Source: Natrinema halophilum (GTDB lineage Archaea > Halobacteriota > Halobacteria > Halobacteriales > Natrialbaceae). From it: a DNA stretch of 64,000 nucleotides. The translations under genes and the position numbers were made by a program. Of the stretch, positions 9,067 to 18,110 are shown piece after piece. Where the stretch lies: positions 248,001-312,000 of the forward strand of contig NZ_CP058601.1 of the NCBI RefSeq assembly GCF_013402815.2. Reading direction: 5' to 3'. The notes beneath the pieces were generated by a model. The model was not told the origin of the DNA. It saw only the letters and a program-made list of their open reading frames with translations, and searched no databases. Within the stretch, counting starts at the first letter, position 1. Every line of letters starts with the position of its first letter.

Positions 9067-9166
9067 CGTATCCGATCCTACGAAGGTCTGGGTTAAGGGG
9101 ATTCGGCTAGGTAAAAGAACTTTTTGTGCCAACGGCGGTCCGGAGCCGGGGGCCGTCAGTGGTTGC

Positions 9167-10150
9167 TCAGTCGAAGAGTCCGGTCGAGAGGTACCGTTCG
9201 CCGCTGTCCCAGAAGACGGTGACGACGAGCGGGCAGTCGTCTGGTGTCCGCCCGCCATCGGTTTCCGACGACGCGGGTCGTCCACCGCCGTCGAAGGCGG
9301 TCGGCACGTCCGGACAGTCGACATCGGGATCGGCGATCTGCCGGGCGATTCGCTGGGAAGCAAGACTCGTGGCACCGCTCGATTGGCCGACGAGGACGCC
9401 TTCATCGCGGGCGAGACGTCGGCACTCCTCCTCGGCGTTCTCGAGTTTTACCGTCTCGACCCGGTCGATCAGATCGACGTCGAGGTTATCGCTGACGAAT
9501 CCAGGTCCCATCCCTTGGAACTCGTCCTGTCCCGCCTCGCCGGTCGAGAGAACGGCGTTTCTGTCCGGTTCGACCGCAACGATGTCCATTTCGGGGAACT
9601 CCTCGCGAAGCCGTCGACCGGTTCCCGAGAGCGTTCCCCCGGTCCCGACGCCGGCCACGAACGCGTCGATCTCACGGTCGCCGACCTGCTCGACGATTTC
9701 CTCGCCCGTCGTCCTGTAGTGGGCCTCGGGATTTGCGGGGTTCTCGAACTGCCCGAGCTGGATCGCCCCCTCGGCCTCGAGCTCGTCCGCTCGTTCGCGG
9801 GCGTCTGCCATCTCTCCGTCGACCAACTCGAGGTCGGCCCCGTAGGCGGCCATGATCTGCCGGCGCTCCTTGGACTTCGAGGCCGGCATGACGATCGTCA
9901 GGTCGTAGTCGCGTGCAGCCGCGACCAGCGCGAGGCCGATACCGGTGTTCCCGCTCGTCGGTTCGACCAGGCGGTCGCCTGGTTCGATCAGTCCCTCGCG
10001 TTCGGCAGCCCGGATCATCTCGCGGGCCGGTCGATCCTTGGCCGAGCCGCCGGGGTTGAACGATTCGATCTTGGCAGCGACCGTCACGCCATCGGGCGAA
10101 TCGACCTGGACGAGCGGCGAGCCAATGGTGTCCAGAATGCTCCCTTTCAT
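9167..10150 (-). CDS. cysK: Cysteine synthase / PLP beta-family enzyme
   Basis: 327 residues, normal for O-acetylserine sulfhydrylase/cystathionine beta-synthase fold type II. The PLP lysine sits in NPGGSAKDRPA (residues about 33-43). The TSGNTGIGLA loop binds the substrate carboxylate, and GVGTGGTLSGTGR binds the PLP phosphate. It likely makes cysteine from O-acetylserine and sulfide; cystathionine synthase activity cannot be excluded. A hydrophilic Asp/Gly insert near the C-terminus (about 285-310) is unusual but consistent with halophilic versions. Start at 10150, where the family N-terminus begins. Divergent from the thioredoxin gene. Confidence 0.93.
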   Translation of the reverse strand: MKGSILDTIGSPLVQVDSPDGVTVAAKIESFNPGGSAKDRPAREMIRAAEREGLIEPGDRLVEPTSGNTGIGLALVAAARDYDLTIVMPASKSKERRQIMAAYGADLELVDGEMADARERADELEAEGAIQLGQFENPANPEAHYRTTGEEIVEQVGDREIDAFVAGVGTGGTLSGTGRRLREEFPEMDIVAVEPDRNAVLSTGEAGQDEFQGMGPGFVSDNLDVDLIDRVETVKLENAEEECRRLARDEGVLVGQSSGATSLASQRIARQIADPDVDCPDVPTAFDGGGRPASSETDGGRTPDDCPLVVTVFWDSGERYLSTGLFD

Positions 10151-10377
10151 TGTTCCTGGATTGGGAGCCCAGACGTAAACGCATGCTGGACCGAGGCAGG
10201 ACGTGCCGGCTCGTTGCTGGTCGCCTCCCCTCGCACAACGGTACCCCACGGAGCCGGAGTGTCCAGAACGTCCTCCCCTTCGCCGGTTGGTCACTCATTG
10301 CGATCCCCAGCGGTGCCTCGAGCGATCACCCCGCCAGAAACACCGCGGTTAAGCCGACGGAGCCGCAATCCGTTCGT

Positions 10378-10758
10378 ATGAGTCTCGAGACGATGCGGCC
10401 GAATCCGACGTGGGACGCGGCCAGCTACGATGAGGCGGTCGAGACGCTCGCGGCGCACAGCGACGAACTGACCTACAAGATCTGGGGCGGCGACTGGTGC
10501 AAGGACTGTCGCGCCCTGTTGCCCGACTTCGGCGCGGCGCTCGAAGCCGCCGAGGTTCCCGGCGAGCGCATCGAGGAATTCGCCCTTGACCAGGACAAGG
10601 AGGGTCCGGGGGTCGAAGAGTACGACATCGAACTCATCCCGACGATCGTCGTGGAAAACGACGATGAAGAGGAAATCACCCGGTTCGTCGAGGAAGAAGA
10701 CGTGCCACCGGCCGTCTGGCTCGCCGACGAGATCGAGACCGCGGTCGAGGCGGCATAG
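10378..10758 (+). CDS. Thioredoxin-family protein
   Basis: 126 residues. The active site is WCKDC (Cys41, Cys44), in the right place after a beta strand (YKIWGGDW) and before helix RALLPDFGAAL. The cis-proline segment reads IELIPTIVVEN. It belongs to a haloarchaeal thioredoxin branch with a CKDC rather than CGPC site, so a lower-potential or specialised disulfide exchange is likely. Start at 10378 begins the domain. The preceding intergenic region has a TTAAG element about 30 bp upstream. Convergent with the carboxyltransferase gene, separated by a hairpin. Confidence 0.88.
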   Translation: MSLETMRPNPTWDAASYDEAVETLAAHSDELTYKIWGGDWCKDCRALLPDFGAALEAAEVPGERIEEFALDQDKEGPGVEEYDIELIPTIVVENDDEEEITRFVEEEDVPPAVWLADEIETAVEAA

Positions 10759-10777
10759 CTCGTCAATCGAACGACGA

Positions 10778-10800
10778 AGGCCGGCAAGGCCCGCCGGCCT
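10778..10800. terminator. GC hairpin between convergent genes
   Basis: An 8-bp perfect stem aggccggc/gccggcct with a 7-nt loop lies between the thioredoxin stop (10758) and the carboxyltransferase stop (10800). It may end transcription from either side; no strong T tract follows. Confidence 0.35.
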
Positions 10801-12365
10801 CAGATCGGATCGATCGGCCGCTTCTTGGGCGGCCAGTCGTTCTCCCGCGGTTCGTCAGCTCGAGCGAACGCCTGCAGGATTCGCTTGCGAGTGTCTTCGG
10901 GCTGGACGACGCCGTCGGTTCCGACACGAGAGGACGCACGGACGGCGTCGGTTCTGTCTTTGAACTTCTCGATCAGTTCCTCGCGTCGGGCATCGGAATC
11001 GTCAGCTGATTCGATCTCACGGCGGTAGGCGATGTCGACGGCTCCCTCGATACCCATGGCCGCGACTTCGGCCGTCGGCCACAGCACCGTCAGCTCCGAG
11101 TCGATCGATCGGCCGCCGCCCATGGCCACGTAGCCGAACCCGTAGCCGCGCCGGAGAACGACGTTGGCAATCGGGACCGTCGCGCGAGCGAGTTCGTACG
11201 GAAGTTTTGCGGAATGTCGGGCAATCCCCTCGCGCTCTGAATCGGGCCCCGGCAGAATTCCGGGCACGTCGGTCAGTGTGACGATCGGAAGCCCGTACGC
11301 GTCGCAAACGGCCGCGAAGTGGGCTGCTTTTTCCGAGGCACCCGTATCGATGGCCCCCGCCTTGATCCGGGGGTTGTTGGCAATGATGCCGACCGGCTCG
11401 CCCTCGAGACGGGCGAAGGCGGTGACGATGTTCCGGGCGTAGGTCGGTTTGAGTTCGAACACTGAGTCCCGGTCGACGATTCCCTCGATTATCTCGTCGA
11501 TGTCGTACCCCTTTCGCGGGCTCGAGGGGACGATTTCACGCAACCGCTCGCCGTCGACGGCCGGCGGTCGGGAGTCGGTCGTTGGCGGCTCTCGACGGGA
11601 ATTTCGCGGCAAATACGAGAGAAACGTCCGGATCGCGTCGAGGCAGGCTTCGTCGTCATCGCACGCAAGGTCGGCCATGCCGGTTTCCGTCGTCTGAAAC
11701 CGCGCGCTGCCGAGTTCCGCTTTTGTCCCGTCGACGCCGAGTGCGGCCTCGACGAGCGACGGGCCGGCCACGCCCATCGTGCCTGTCCCTTCGACGATCG
11801 GGACGAAGTCCGATAGTGCCGCGAAGTTCGTCGGTGCCGCGAATGCCGGCCCCATCATCGCCGAGACGACGGGAACCCAGCCGGAGAGGGCGGTCTGGAG
11901 TTTCGAGAACCCGTTGTCGCCGCGGGCGAACGGCGCGGCGTCGAGCCCTTCCTGAATGCGGTGGCCACCGCCGTCGTGCAGCATGAGCAGCGGCAATCCG
12001 CGGTCGAGGGCCCGCTCTGCGACGCGGGCCATCTTGCGACCGCCTGCGTGTCCGATCGAGCCGCCCTTGACAGTGAAGTCGGTGGCGAAGAGCGCGACGG
12101 AGCGGCTATCGATCTCTCCGTAGCCCGTGACGACGCCGTCGGTCGGGGCGTCCTCGCGCTCCCAGTCGGTCGTCTCGGGCGTCGTCGGCATCGGTGACGC
12201 GAGGCGGCCAATTTCCTCGAACGTCCCATCGTCGAGCAGGTAGTCGACGCGCTCACGGGCGGTCAATTTGCCGAGTTCGTGCTGGCGCGCAACGGCCTCC
12301 TCGCGCGCATCGTCGGAAAGCGCTCGTTTCGCTTCGGCGATCGTTTCGAACGGATCGTCGGTCAT
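10800..12365 (-). CDS. Acyl-CoA carboxylase carboxyltransferase subunit (propionyl/methylmalonyl type)
   Basis: 521 residues, the standard length of the PccB/AccD5/MmdA beta subunit. The N-terminal acyl-CoA half includes ARERVDYLLDDGTFEEIG and VALFATDFTVKGGSIGHAGGRKM. The C-terminal biotin half includes TYARNIVTAFARLEGEPVGIIANN and the RGYGFGYVAMGGG region. It transfers CO2 from biotin to propionyl-CoA or acetyl-CoA in the cytosol. No biotin carboxylase/BCCP gene is next to it in this window, so the partner must be elsewhere. Its ATG overlaps the stop of the truncated acyl-CoA ligase (ATGA), so the two were one operon. Start 12365 is fixed by that overlap. Confidence 0.93.
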   Translation of the reverse strand: MTDDPFETIAEAKRALSDDAREEAVARQHELGKLTARERVDYLLDDGTFEEIGRLASPMPTTPETTDWEREDAPTDGVVTGYGEIDSRSVALFATDFTVKGGSIGHAGGRKMARVAERALDRGLPLLMLHDGGGHRIQEGLDAAPFARGDNGFSKLQTALSGWVPVVSAMMGPAFAAPTNFAALSDFVPIVEGTGTMGVAGPSLVEAALGVDGTKAELGSARFQTTETGMADLACDDDEACLDAIRTFLSYLPRNSRREPPTTDSRPPAVDGERLREIVPSSPRKGYDIDEIIEGIVDRDSVFELKPTYARNIVTAFARLEGEPVGIIANNPRIKAGAIDTGASEKAAHFAAVCDAYGLPIVTLTDVPGILPGPDSEREGIARHSAKLPYELARATVPIANVVLRRGYGFGYVAMGGGRSIDSELTVLWPTAEVAAMGIEGAVDIAYRREIESADDSDARREELIEKFKDRTDAVRASSRVGTDGVVQPEDTRKRILQAFARADEPRENDWPPKKRPIDPI

Positions 12366-12880
12366 TCGAGGAGTTCCTCCCGGAGTTCGAACTTCCGCAG
12401 CTTGTTCGTCTCCGTCGTCGGAATCTCGTCGACGACGAACGTCTCGTCTGGCTGCATGAACTCGGGGAGTCGCCCGTCCAGGTGGTCGTCGATCGCTGCG
12501 GACGTCACGTCGGCGTCCTGGCGCGGTTCGACGGCAAGGCCGATCTGATCCTCGCCGCCCTCCGGCGCGGGGATCGGGAACGCGGCCGCGGCGTCGACGG
12601 CATCGTGGCTCGAGACCGCGTCCTGGATCTGCATCGAGGAGATGTTTTCCCCTCGGCGGCGACTCACGTCGCCCAATCGGTCGAAGTACACGTTCCCGTC
12701 CTCGTCGCGGTAGGCGGCGTCGCCGGTGTGAAACCAGAGGTTGCCGGTAGCCTCTAGCATCCGCTCGGGTTTGGCGTGGTTGTGATCGAGGAGTATTCGG
12801 GGCTGGTTCGGCCTGATACAGAGTTCTCCGACCGCACCCGATCCCAGTTCTCGTCCGCGTTCGTCGAGCGTGGTGGTCAT
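12362..12880 (-). pseudogene. Acyl-CoA synthetase (AMP-forming), N-terminal two-thirds missing
   Basis: 172 residues from the first available ATG. They correspond to the C-terminal third of an AMP-forming acyl-CoA synthetase: the GAVGELCIR strand, the WFHTGDAAYRDEDGNVYFDR motif (A8 region), GENISSMQIQDAV, and the terminal TNKLRKFELRE with the position of the catalytic A10 lysine. The adenylate-forming core with the P-loop is absent; family members have about 500-550 residues. Upstream of 12880 the frame stays open but has no resemblance to the family, so the 5' part was deleted. The 3' end still overlaps the carboxyltransferase start, showing the ancestral operon. Confidence 0.85.
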
Positions 12881-13090
12881 GATCTCTCGTGAGGTTTGGC
12901 AACAGTGTACAAGAAATGCCGAGAAGCGGTAACATTTTGTGCGAAGTGCGCTCGGACCGCTACCATTGTTTATGCACGAAGCGGATACGAACGAGAGCGT
13001 TCCCTTCGTCATGGGACGACACTCGCCGAGTGGTCGGATCGCAACCCGCACGATGCGTCGAATCCGTTCGAATAAGGCCCGACGGTATTC

Positions 13091-15319
13091 TCAAAACGGG
13101 GCGTCGGCTACGTCGCCCGCCCCCGAACCCTCGTCTGCATCCCCGAGCCACTCGAGCGCGTCCGTCACGTCGTGAGTCGGCGGCGAGCACGTCCGGTCCC
13201 GGCAGACGTACAGCGTCGCCTCACCGTCACGAGCCTCGCGGTGCGCCCAGATCGGGGGAGCCTCAGCGAATCCGAGCATATCGAGCCATTCCTCGAGTCC
13301 CTCTTCGGTCGGCGGCCGCAGCGCAAAGAGCCGGTCCGGGAAATATCGCGACGCGAACTGTTCGCGCCACGCTTCGGGGAACTCGTCGGCGGCTACCGTC
13401 ACCTCGAGAAGCCCCGACCGGAGACGGTCGGCGGCGAGACACAGCGTCGCGTGTTCGAGCGTGTTCGCCTCGATTCGGTTCGCGTGAGTTTCGAGGACGG
13501 TGGCGGCTACGCCTTCGAAATCCTCGTCGACGGCTTCGCCGTCTGCTCGGGGGACCGTCGATCCCTCGCTGGTCGCGAACTCATCGAGCGCGAGCAGCGT
13601 TTCGACCGCGACGCCGGCCGCGGAGGGCGTCGACTGATCGCCGAGCTCCTGGGGCCGCGTAACGAGCGATTCGCCGCTCTCCGGGGTAAAGTAAAGCGTG
13701 CCCCGTTCCGCATCCCAGAACTCGACCTCGATGATGCGAGCCAACTCGAGCGCGAAGGCGAGGTGGTCGACGTCGCCGGTGGCCTGGTAACAGTCCAACG
13801 CCCCCCGTGCGAGGAAGGCGTAGTCCTCGAGGTAGCCGTCGATCGCGACGTCCCCATCCTTGTATCGCCGCGAGAGTCGCTGTTCGTCCTCGTCCCAGAG
13901 TCGATCCCGGACGAACTCGAGGGCGTCGACGGCGGTGTCGGCGTGGTCGTCTTCCCCGAGCACCAGCGCCGCCTCGGCGAACGTCGAAATCATCAATCCG
14001 TTCCAGCTCGCGAGTACTTTCTCGTCGCGGTCGGGCCGCGGGCGCTCTTCTCGGGCCTCGAACAACCGCTGTCGGGCCGACTCGAGTCGCTTCAGGATCT
14101 CGCTTTCCTCGAGATCGAAGCCGACGGCGAGTTCCGACACCGGAGTCACGCGGTTCGGCTGGTTTTGCCCCTCGAAATTACCCGACCGGGAGATGTCATA
14201 CCGCTTGCAAAACAGCGCCGCATCCGCCTCGTCCTCGAGGACGTCCTCGACCTCGTCGGGCGTCCAGACGTAGAACGCACCTTCCTCGCGCTCGCCGGTC
14301 TCGAGGGACTCGCTCTGGGCGTCGAGTGTGCTGAAAAAGCCGCCCTCGTCGTGGGTCAGCTCCCGGTCGACGAACGCGAGCGTTTCGTCGACGACCTCTG
14401 CGTATCGTCCCTTGCCGGTTATCTGGTACCCGGCGAGGAACGCGCGTGGAATCTCTGCGTTGTCGTAAAGCATTTTCTCGAAGTGAGGCACCGTCCAGTC
14501 CCGGTCGACGCAGTAGCGGTGGAAGCCACCGCCGACGTGGTCGTAGAGCCCGCCCGACGCCATCGCGCCCAGGGTCTGCTCGAGTACGTCGAGGTAATCC
14601 TCGTCTCCGGTTCGGTCGTACGCCCGGGCCAGCACCCGGAGACGCGTCGGCTGGGGGAATTTCTGGCCGGAGCCGAAGCCGCCGAACTCCCGGTCGGCGT
14701 TCCGAACGATCGCGTCTGCAGCCGTTTCGAGGATGTCACTTGATGGCGGCTCGGCGCTCGCGCCGGCGTCGGTTCCCGTGGCGTCGGCTGTCTCCTCGAG
14801 CCGATCTTTCGCCGCATCGGTCCACTGCTCGGCGCGGTGTTCCATCTCCTCGCGGTCGTCCCCGTTCGTCCAGGAGTCGCTAATCCGATCGAGCAAATCG
14901 CGAAAACCGGGCTGGCCACGTTGGCCCTCTTTCGGGAAGTACGTGCCGATGAAAAACGGCTTCCCTTCGGGGGTGAGCCACGCCGAGAGCGGCCAACCTC
15001 CCTGCCCGCGGACGAGCTGGCAGACAGTCATGTAGATGCTGTCGACGTCCGGGCGCTCCTCGCGGTCGACTTTGATCGGGACGAAGTTCTCGTTTAGTAC
15101 CTCGGCGACCGCTTCGTCGGCGAAGCTTTCCTCTTCCATGACGTGACACCAGTGACACGCCGAGTAGCCGATGGAGAGGAATATCGGCACGTCCCGTTCC
15201 CTCGCGGCCTCGAGGGCCCGCTCGTCCCACGGCTGCCAGTTGACCGGGTTGTCCGCGTGCTGGCGCAGGTAGGGACTTTCCTCCTCCTCGAGGCGATTTC
15301 GTGACGTGGGGTCGGTCAT
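13091..15319 (-). CDS. DUF255 thioredoxin-fold protein (YyaL/SPATA20 family)
   Basis: 742 residues. The thioredoxin-like domain is at the N-terminus (about 10-170), with the family signature PVNWQPW, then SACHWCHVME (Cys55, Cys58), followed by NENFVPIKVDREERPDVD and GGWPLSAWLTPEGKPF. The remaining about 550 residues form an alpha/alpha-barrel like six-hairpin glycosidases or epimerases (for example VPHFEKMLYDNA and SWNGLMISTFAEAA). Widely conserved, with no settled biochemical function; a redox role is assumed. Start at 15319 begins the family N-terminus. The 210 bp between this gene and the ligase fragment hold nothing recognisable. Confidence 0.93.
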   Translation of the reverse strand: MTDPTSRNRLEEEESPYLRQHADNPVNWQPWDERALEAARERDVPIFLSIGYSACHWCHVMEEESFADEAVAEVLNENFVPIKVDREERPDVDSIYMTVCQLVRGQGGWPLSAWLTPEGKPFFIGTYFPKEGQRGQPGFRDLLDRISDSWTNGDDREEMEHRAEQWTDAAKDRLEETADATGTDAGASAEPPSSDILETAADAIVRNADREFGGFGSGQKFPQPTRLRVLARAYDRTGDEDYLDVLEQTLGAMASGGLYDHVGGGFHRYCVDRDWTVPHFEKMLYDNAEIPRAFLAGYQITGKGRYAEVVDETLAFVDRELTHDEGGFFSTLDAQSESLETGEREEGAFYVWTPDEVEDVLEDEADAALFCKRYDISRSGNFEGQNQPNRVTPVSELAVGFDLEESEILKRLESARQRLFEAREERPRPDRDEKVLASWNGLMISTFAEAALVLGEDDHADTAVDALEFVRDRLWDEDEQRLSRRYKDGDVAIDGYLEDYAFLARGALDCYQATGDVDHLAFALELARIIEVEFWDAERGTLYFTPESGESLVTRPQELGDQSTPSAAGVAVETLLALDEFATSEGSTVPRADGEAVDEDFEGVAATVLETHANRIEANTLEHATLCLAADRLRSGLLEVTVAADEFPEAWREQFASRYFPDRLFALRPPTEEGLEEWLDMLGFAEAPPIWAHREARDGEATLYVCRDRTCSPPTHDVTDALEWLGDADEGSGAGDVADAPF

Positions 15320-15581
15320 GAACGCACGTACGGGCGGTGGTTGTAAAAGAGCGATGTCTGTGCCCGTTCGGCCAACAGCGACGGTCGATCGAAGTGAGCG
15401 ATTCGCAATTCGGTCCGAGCTATGGCGAGGTGCCGTCGAACTGCTTGCAAACCCGACCGTGATGCTCACACTGAGCGATACCTACAGAGTGCGAAGCGAT
15501 CACGAAGACCACTGATCAGGTCGCACGATTCGAAAAATGAATTCGTCGTTCACGGTCGCCGAGGCGACAATGAAATCGAAA

Positions 15582-15776
15582 TTAGTTGCGGACGACGTTC
15601 GTCGCGCGAGGACCCTTGGGGGCCTGTTCGATATCGAACTCGATGTCTGTGCCTTCTTCGAGGTCCGGGCCGCCAACGTCTTCCATGTGGAAGAATACGT
15701 CATCGTCTGCGTCGTCCGTCGAAATGAAACCGTAGCCGCCTGTGTCGTTGAAGAAATCAACCTTACCGTTTGCCAT
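15582..15776 (-). CDS. Cold-shock domain protein
   Basis: 64 residues, a single OB-fold cold-shock domain. The RNP1-like GYGFIS and RNP2-like DVFFHM motifs are both present, and the sequence begins with the classical NGKVDFFNDTGGYGFI. It binds single-stranded nucleic acid and melts RNA secondary structure in the cytoplasm. It is unusually acidic, as in haloarchaeal CspA homologues. Start ATG ends at 15776, preceded by a TATA element. Single gene; 15320-15581 downstream shows nothing. Confidence 0.95.
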   Translation of the reverse strand: MANGKVDFFNDTGGYGFISTDDADDDVFFHMEDVGGPDLEEGTDIEFDIEQAPKGPRATNVVRN

Positions 15777-15804
15777 TACACTACTTCAGAGTGTGACTAC
15801 ACGG

Positions 15805-15812
15805 TTAAGTAT
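15805..15812 (-). promoter_or_regulatory. TATA element of the cold-shock gene
   Basis: Minus-strand ATACTTAA, 29-36 bp before the start at 15776, in an AT-rich stretch. Confidence 0.55.
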
Positions 15813-15913
15813 TCCGTATTTGTTTTCGAACTCCGCTAATAAAGATCAGAAAGGTCTGGAATATAGTATTGCAGTAGATATTCATCCACTATCTCGGCTG
15901 TATCGGGATAATA

Positions 15914-16429
15914 GTGTCCGCTACGGGACGATGGCGAAAGACTTCCGATGTATCCACAGTTTCACGACATCGTGTAGTCCCTGGTCTCGCGGAGTGGTCG
16001 CTGACACCGTCTGCGATGATGTACCGTCGTGTTCAATACATCCTCGTGAGGGGGCACCGAGTCATCTCCACCGTTCGCGATTGTGCTCTTTTCGAGAGAG
16101 ACACCGGACTGGTAAGACACCGCCTCCGAGTGGCCGCGATAGGTGGCTGGGGAACGCCTCGAGTGTTATTTCCGTGGGCGTTGCTCGAGGATGTCACACT
16201 CGTCGTGAGGAGGAGCAAAGTCGGGTAGACGGCCACTATAGTCATCGATTCGCCGCTTCGGCACCGTGCTATCGTTTATTTCGGCGATGCCACGGCTACC
16301 CGACTCGACGAGGTCGTCCTGTTTTTGACGCCCGCCGTCGTACTGCTCGGAGTAGCTCGCTCGGAGATAAGCGGTGGGTTCGCGCAGCCCTCGAGAATCG
16401 CTCGGTCAGTCTCACATAGATCATCGTAA
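15914..16429 (+). pseudogene. Membrane-protein gene broken by an in-frame TAG
   Basis: One reading frame runs from 15914 to a TAA at 16427-16429, interrupted only by TAG at 16226-16228. Before the stop it reads ...RGHRVISTVRDCALFERDTG and LRVAAIGGWGTPRVLFPW. After it, the same frame continues with LDEVVLFLTPAVVLLGVARSE, a good membrane helix. The coherent composition on both sides of the TAG argues for a single ancestral gene of about 170 codons rather than two genes. Its N-terminus is uncertain. Function unknown; it resembles small haloarchaeal membrane proteins. It is convergent with two broken winged-helix genes. Confidence 0.55.
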
Positions 16430-16557
16430 CCCACGAATTCGATCGTTCTTCTTCTCGGGTTTCAATAGATGAATGGCGATTGCCAATTGCACATCCGTAT
16501 CCTGCAACAGTTTTGAGCCAAATGCTTCGACGCAGAAATTACACCGTCCGATTACCA

Positions 16558-16833
16558 CTATTCGTTCGAATTTTCCTCTCTCGGGTCTTCGACGAGTTCG
16601 TAGAGTCCCCTCGAGGGACGGTGAATCCATCTGGCGTCTCAGAGGCTTGGCAGGCAGAACTCGACATTGCTTTTCGAGAGGCCGGTTTCGTCCATCAATC
16701 ACCGCGGATTTGCACGGCCCACGGATCGCCACGATCGCGGCCGTCTTTCAGCGCCTCGAGGATTTGCTCGTCCTTTTCGGTCGGCGAATATCGCCCGTTG
16801 GCATGTCCGGGCGTTTCGTATTCAACCGATGTG
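16558..16833 (-). pseudogene. Broken winged-helix transcription regulator (copy 1)
   Basis: Minus-strand pieces spell a small haloarchaeal winged-helix protein in two frames. The first, in one frame, is YSPTEKDEQILEALKDGRDRGDPW, ending at a stop soon after. The second, in another frame, is DETGLSKSNVEFCLPSL, then a TGA, then DARWIHRPSRGLYELVEDPRE to a proper TAG at 16558-16560. There is no usable start codon. At least one frameshift and one nonsense change are needed to explain it. Intact relatives are about 80 residues and resemble phage PhiH1-type repressors often found beside mobile elements. Same strand and same family as the broken gene at 16919-17151. Confidence 0.7.
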
Positions 16834-16918
16834 AATACTAGGATCTCATCGGCTACGCTATGAAAAACTCGAACGGAAAGGGTACAAACAGCGGAAATTC
16901 CTCGGAAAAACGCTCTGC

Positions 16919-17151
16919 TTACTCGTTTCGTGGGTCGCCCTCGAGTTCGTACAGACCGGTTGTGACTTTATTCACCCATCCAGCGGCGATCAATTGGTTG
17001 AGTGCGTAGTTGATCTGTTGATCGTTGAGATTCGTCCGTTCTTTGAGTTACTTCGGCGTTGCGCGCCCCCCTCGAGAACCTCGAGAACATCGTCTTCGTT
17101 CGTTGTCAGTTCGTACTCTTCGTTCATCGCCAGATGTGAAGGGATACTCAT
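16919..17151 (-). pseudogene. Broken winged-helix transcription regulator (copy 2)
   Basis: Starts well (ATG at 17151 or 17127: MNEEYELTTNEDDVLEVLEG). It then loses frame in the G/C run near the middle, passes a TAA where a Gln codon is expected, and resumes as LKERTNLNDQQINYALNQL then IAAGWVNKVTTGLYELEGDPRNE to the stop at 16919. This is the typical layout of an about 70-residue haloarchaeal winged-helix protein. Two lesions (about +1 shift, one nonsense) inactivate it. The C-terminal GLYEL-DPR signature is shared with copy 1. Confidence 0.75.
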
Positions 17152-17414
17152 CACATTACCAAGTGTGTTATCAATAGTAGTATTAGAAAATTCTATCCGA
17201 GAGTTTTTCTAGCGCTATTAGAGAATATTAAGAACAATTACGTGTACTTCGAAGTAGAGGCACAGGTGTATCGTTCGAGTCGACTCTCGGCCGGGTGGTA
17301 GGATACCCGACCTGTGTCCTCGGTCAGGACAATGAGTGTTCGACAACGCGCTTCCGAAACGGTTTCGGACGCACAGACGACCGACAACTCGAGCCACACG
17401 GAGATCGATCAAGC

Positions 17415-17600
17415 GTGACGACGGACGCAGACGATCATACACGCATTCGTCTCGAGGAACTCCTCGCCGCCGTTCGGACGACCGACGGCCCCCTCATCGA
17501 ACCGCTGTCGCTCGAGCCGGCGATTCGAAACATCGAGGAAACGCTCGAGGCGTACGAGCAACTCGATTCGAGCGCAGTTTCGCCGGAGGACGTCCGATAA
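17415..17600 (+). CDS. Small acidic haloarchaeal protein, function unknown
   Basis: 61 residues from GTG at 17415. It is mostly helical and acidic (TRIRLEELLAAVRTTDG; AIRNIEETLEAYEQLDSS). No metal-binding or DNA-binding signature is visible. The upstream open frame reaches 17295, but its extra residues look random and basic, so the GTG start is preferred. The 263 bp before it (17152-17414) contain an AT-rich stretch near 17160-17240 and no other gene. It could act with the antitoxin-like gene 130 bp downstream, but nothing shows this. Confidence 0.5.
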   Translation: MTTDADDHTRIRLEELLAAVRTTDGPLIEPLSLEPAIRNIEETLEAYEQLDSSAVSPEDVR

Positions 17601-17731
17601 TCGATTCGCGATTGTCGGTCAGCTTTCAGAGCTGATCGACCGTCTCGATACGGGTGATCACGAGGGCCAGTCGGTACCTCTGAACCAAAGGCAAACGTAC
17701 CGGCACCGCGAAAGACACGCAGAGAAAATCC

Positions 17732-17986
17732 GTGGACGAAACGATCCGAGTCAGCGAGTCGGTAACGCGGAAGCTCGACCGATACCGGCGGGACGGTGAG
17801 AGCTACGACGATGCGATCGAACGACTGCTCGAAGAGAAGACTGCCGGTGCCTTCGACGATGGGTTCGGTCGGTGGTCGAACGAGGAGGCCGACAGCGTTC
17901 GCGAGGCGCGCCGAAACTCGAAAGAGATGCGGAACCGGCGGATTCGCGAGCGCGTCGAGGACGATACACAAAATACCCGGACGTGA
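17732..17986 (+). CDS. VapB-like antitoxin
   Basis: 84 residues, GTG start. The N-terminal ETIRVSESVTRKLDRYRRDG and ESYDDAIERLLEE form a short ribbon-helix/AbrB-less antitoxin module common in haloarchaeal VapBC loci. The C-terminal third is charged (REARRNSKEMRNRRIRERVEDD), likely the toxin-binding tail. A normal locus would have a PIN-domain VapC gene overlapping its stop. Here the overlapping frame encodes only 43 residues without a PIN domain. It may now be an orphan regulator. Confidence 0.6.
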   Translation: MDETIRVSESVTRKLDRYRRDGESYDDAIERLLEEKTAGAFDDGFGRWSNEEADSVREARRNSKEMRNRRIRERVEDDTQNTRT

Positions 17987-18110
17987 CGTTTCTTATCGAC
18001 TGTCAGGACTGCGAAGCGGCGACCAGGGTATCGGTATACTCCATCGGCTACCGTCGTGGCGCTCGAGTCCGGAAAAAACAAATCGCGTCTTTCGAGTCCG
18101 CCTGTCCCCG

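Noticed and set aside
10800-12935. 711-codon frame that would fuse about 190 extra residues to the carboxyltransferase
   Set aside because: The extra residues are basic and Arg-rich, antiparallel in character to the ligase fragment's true frame; the ATG at 12365 matches the family start.
13172-14743. 523-codon plus-strand frame opposite the DUF255 gene
   Set aside because: Same reason: antisense shadow of a recognised protein, with no family resemblance of its own.
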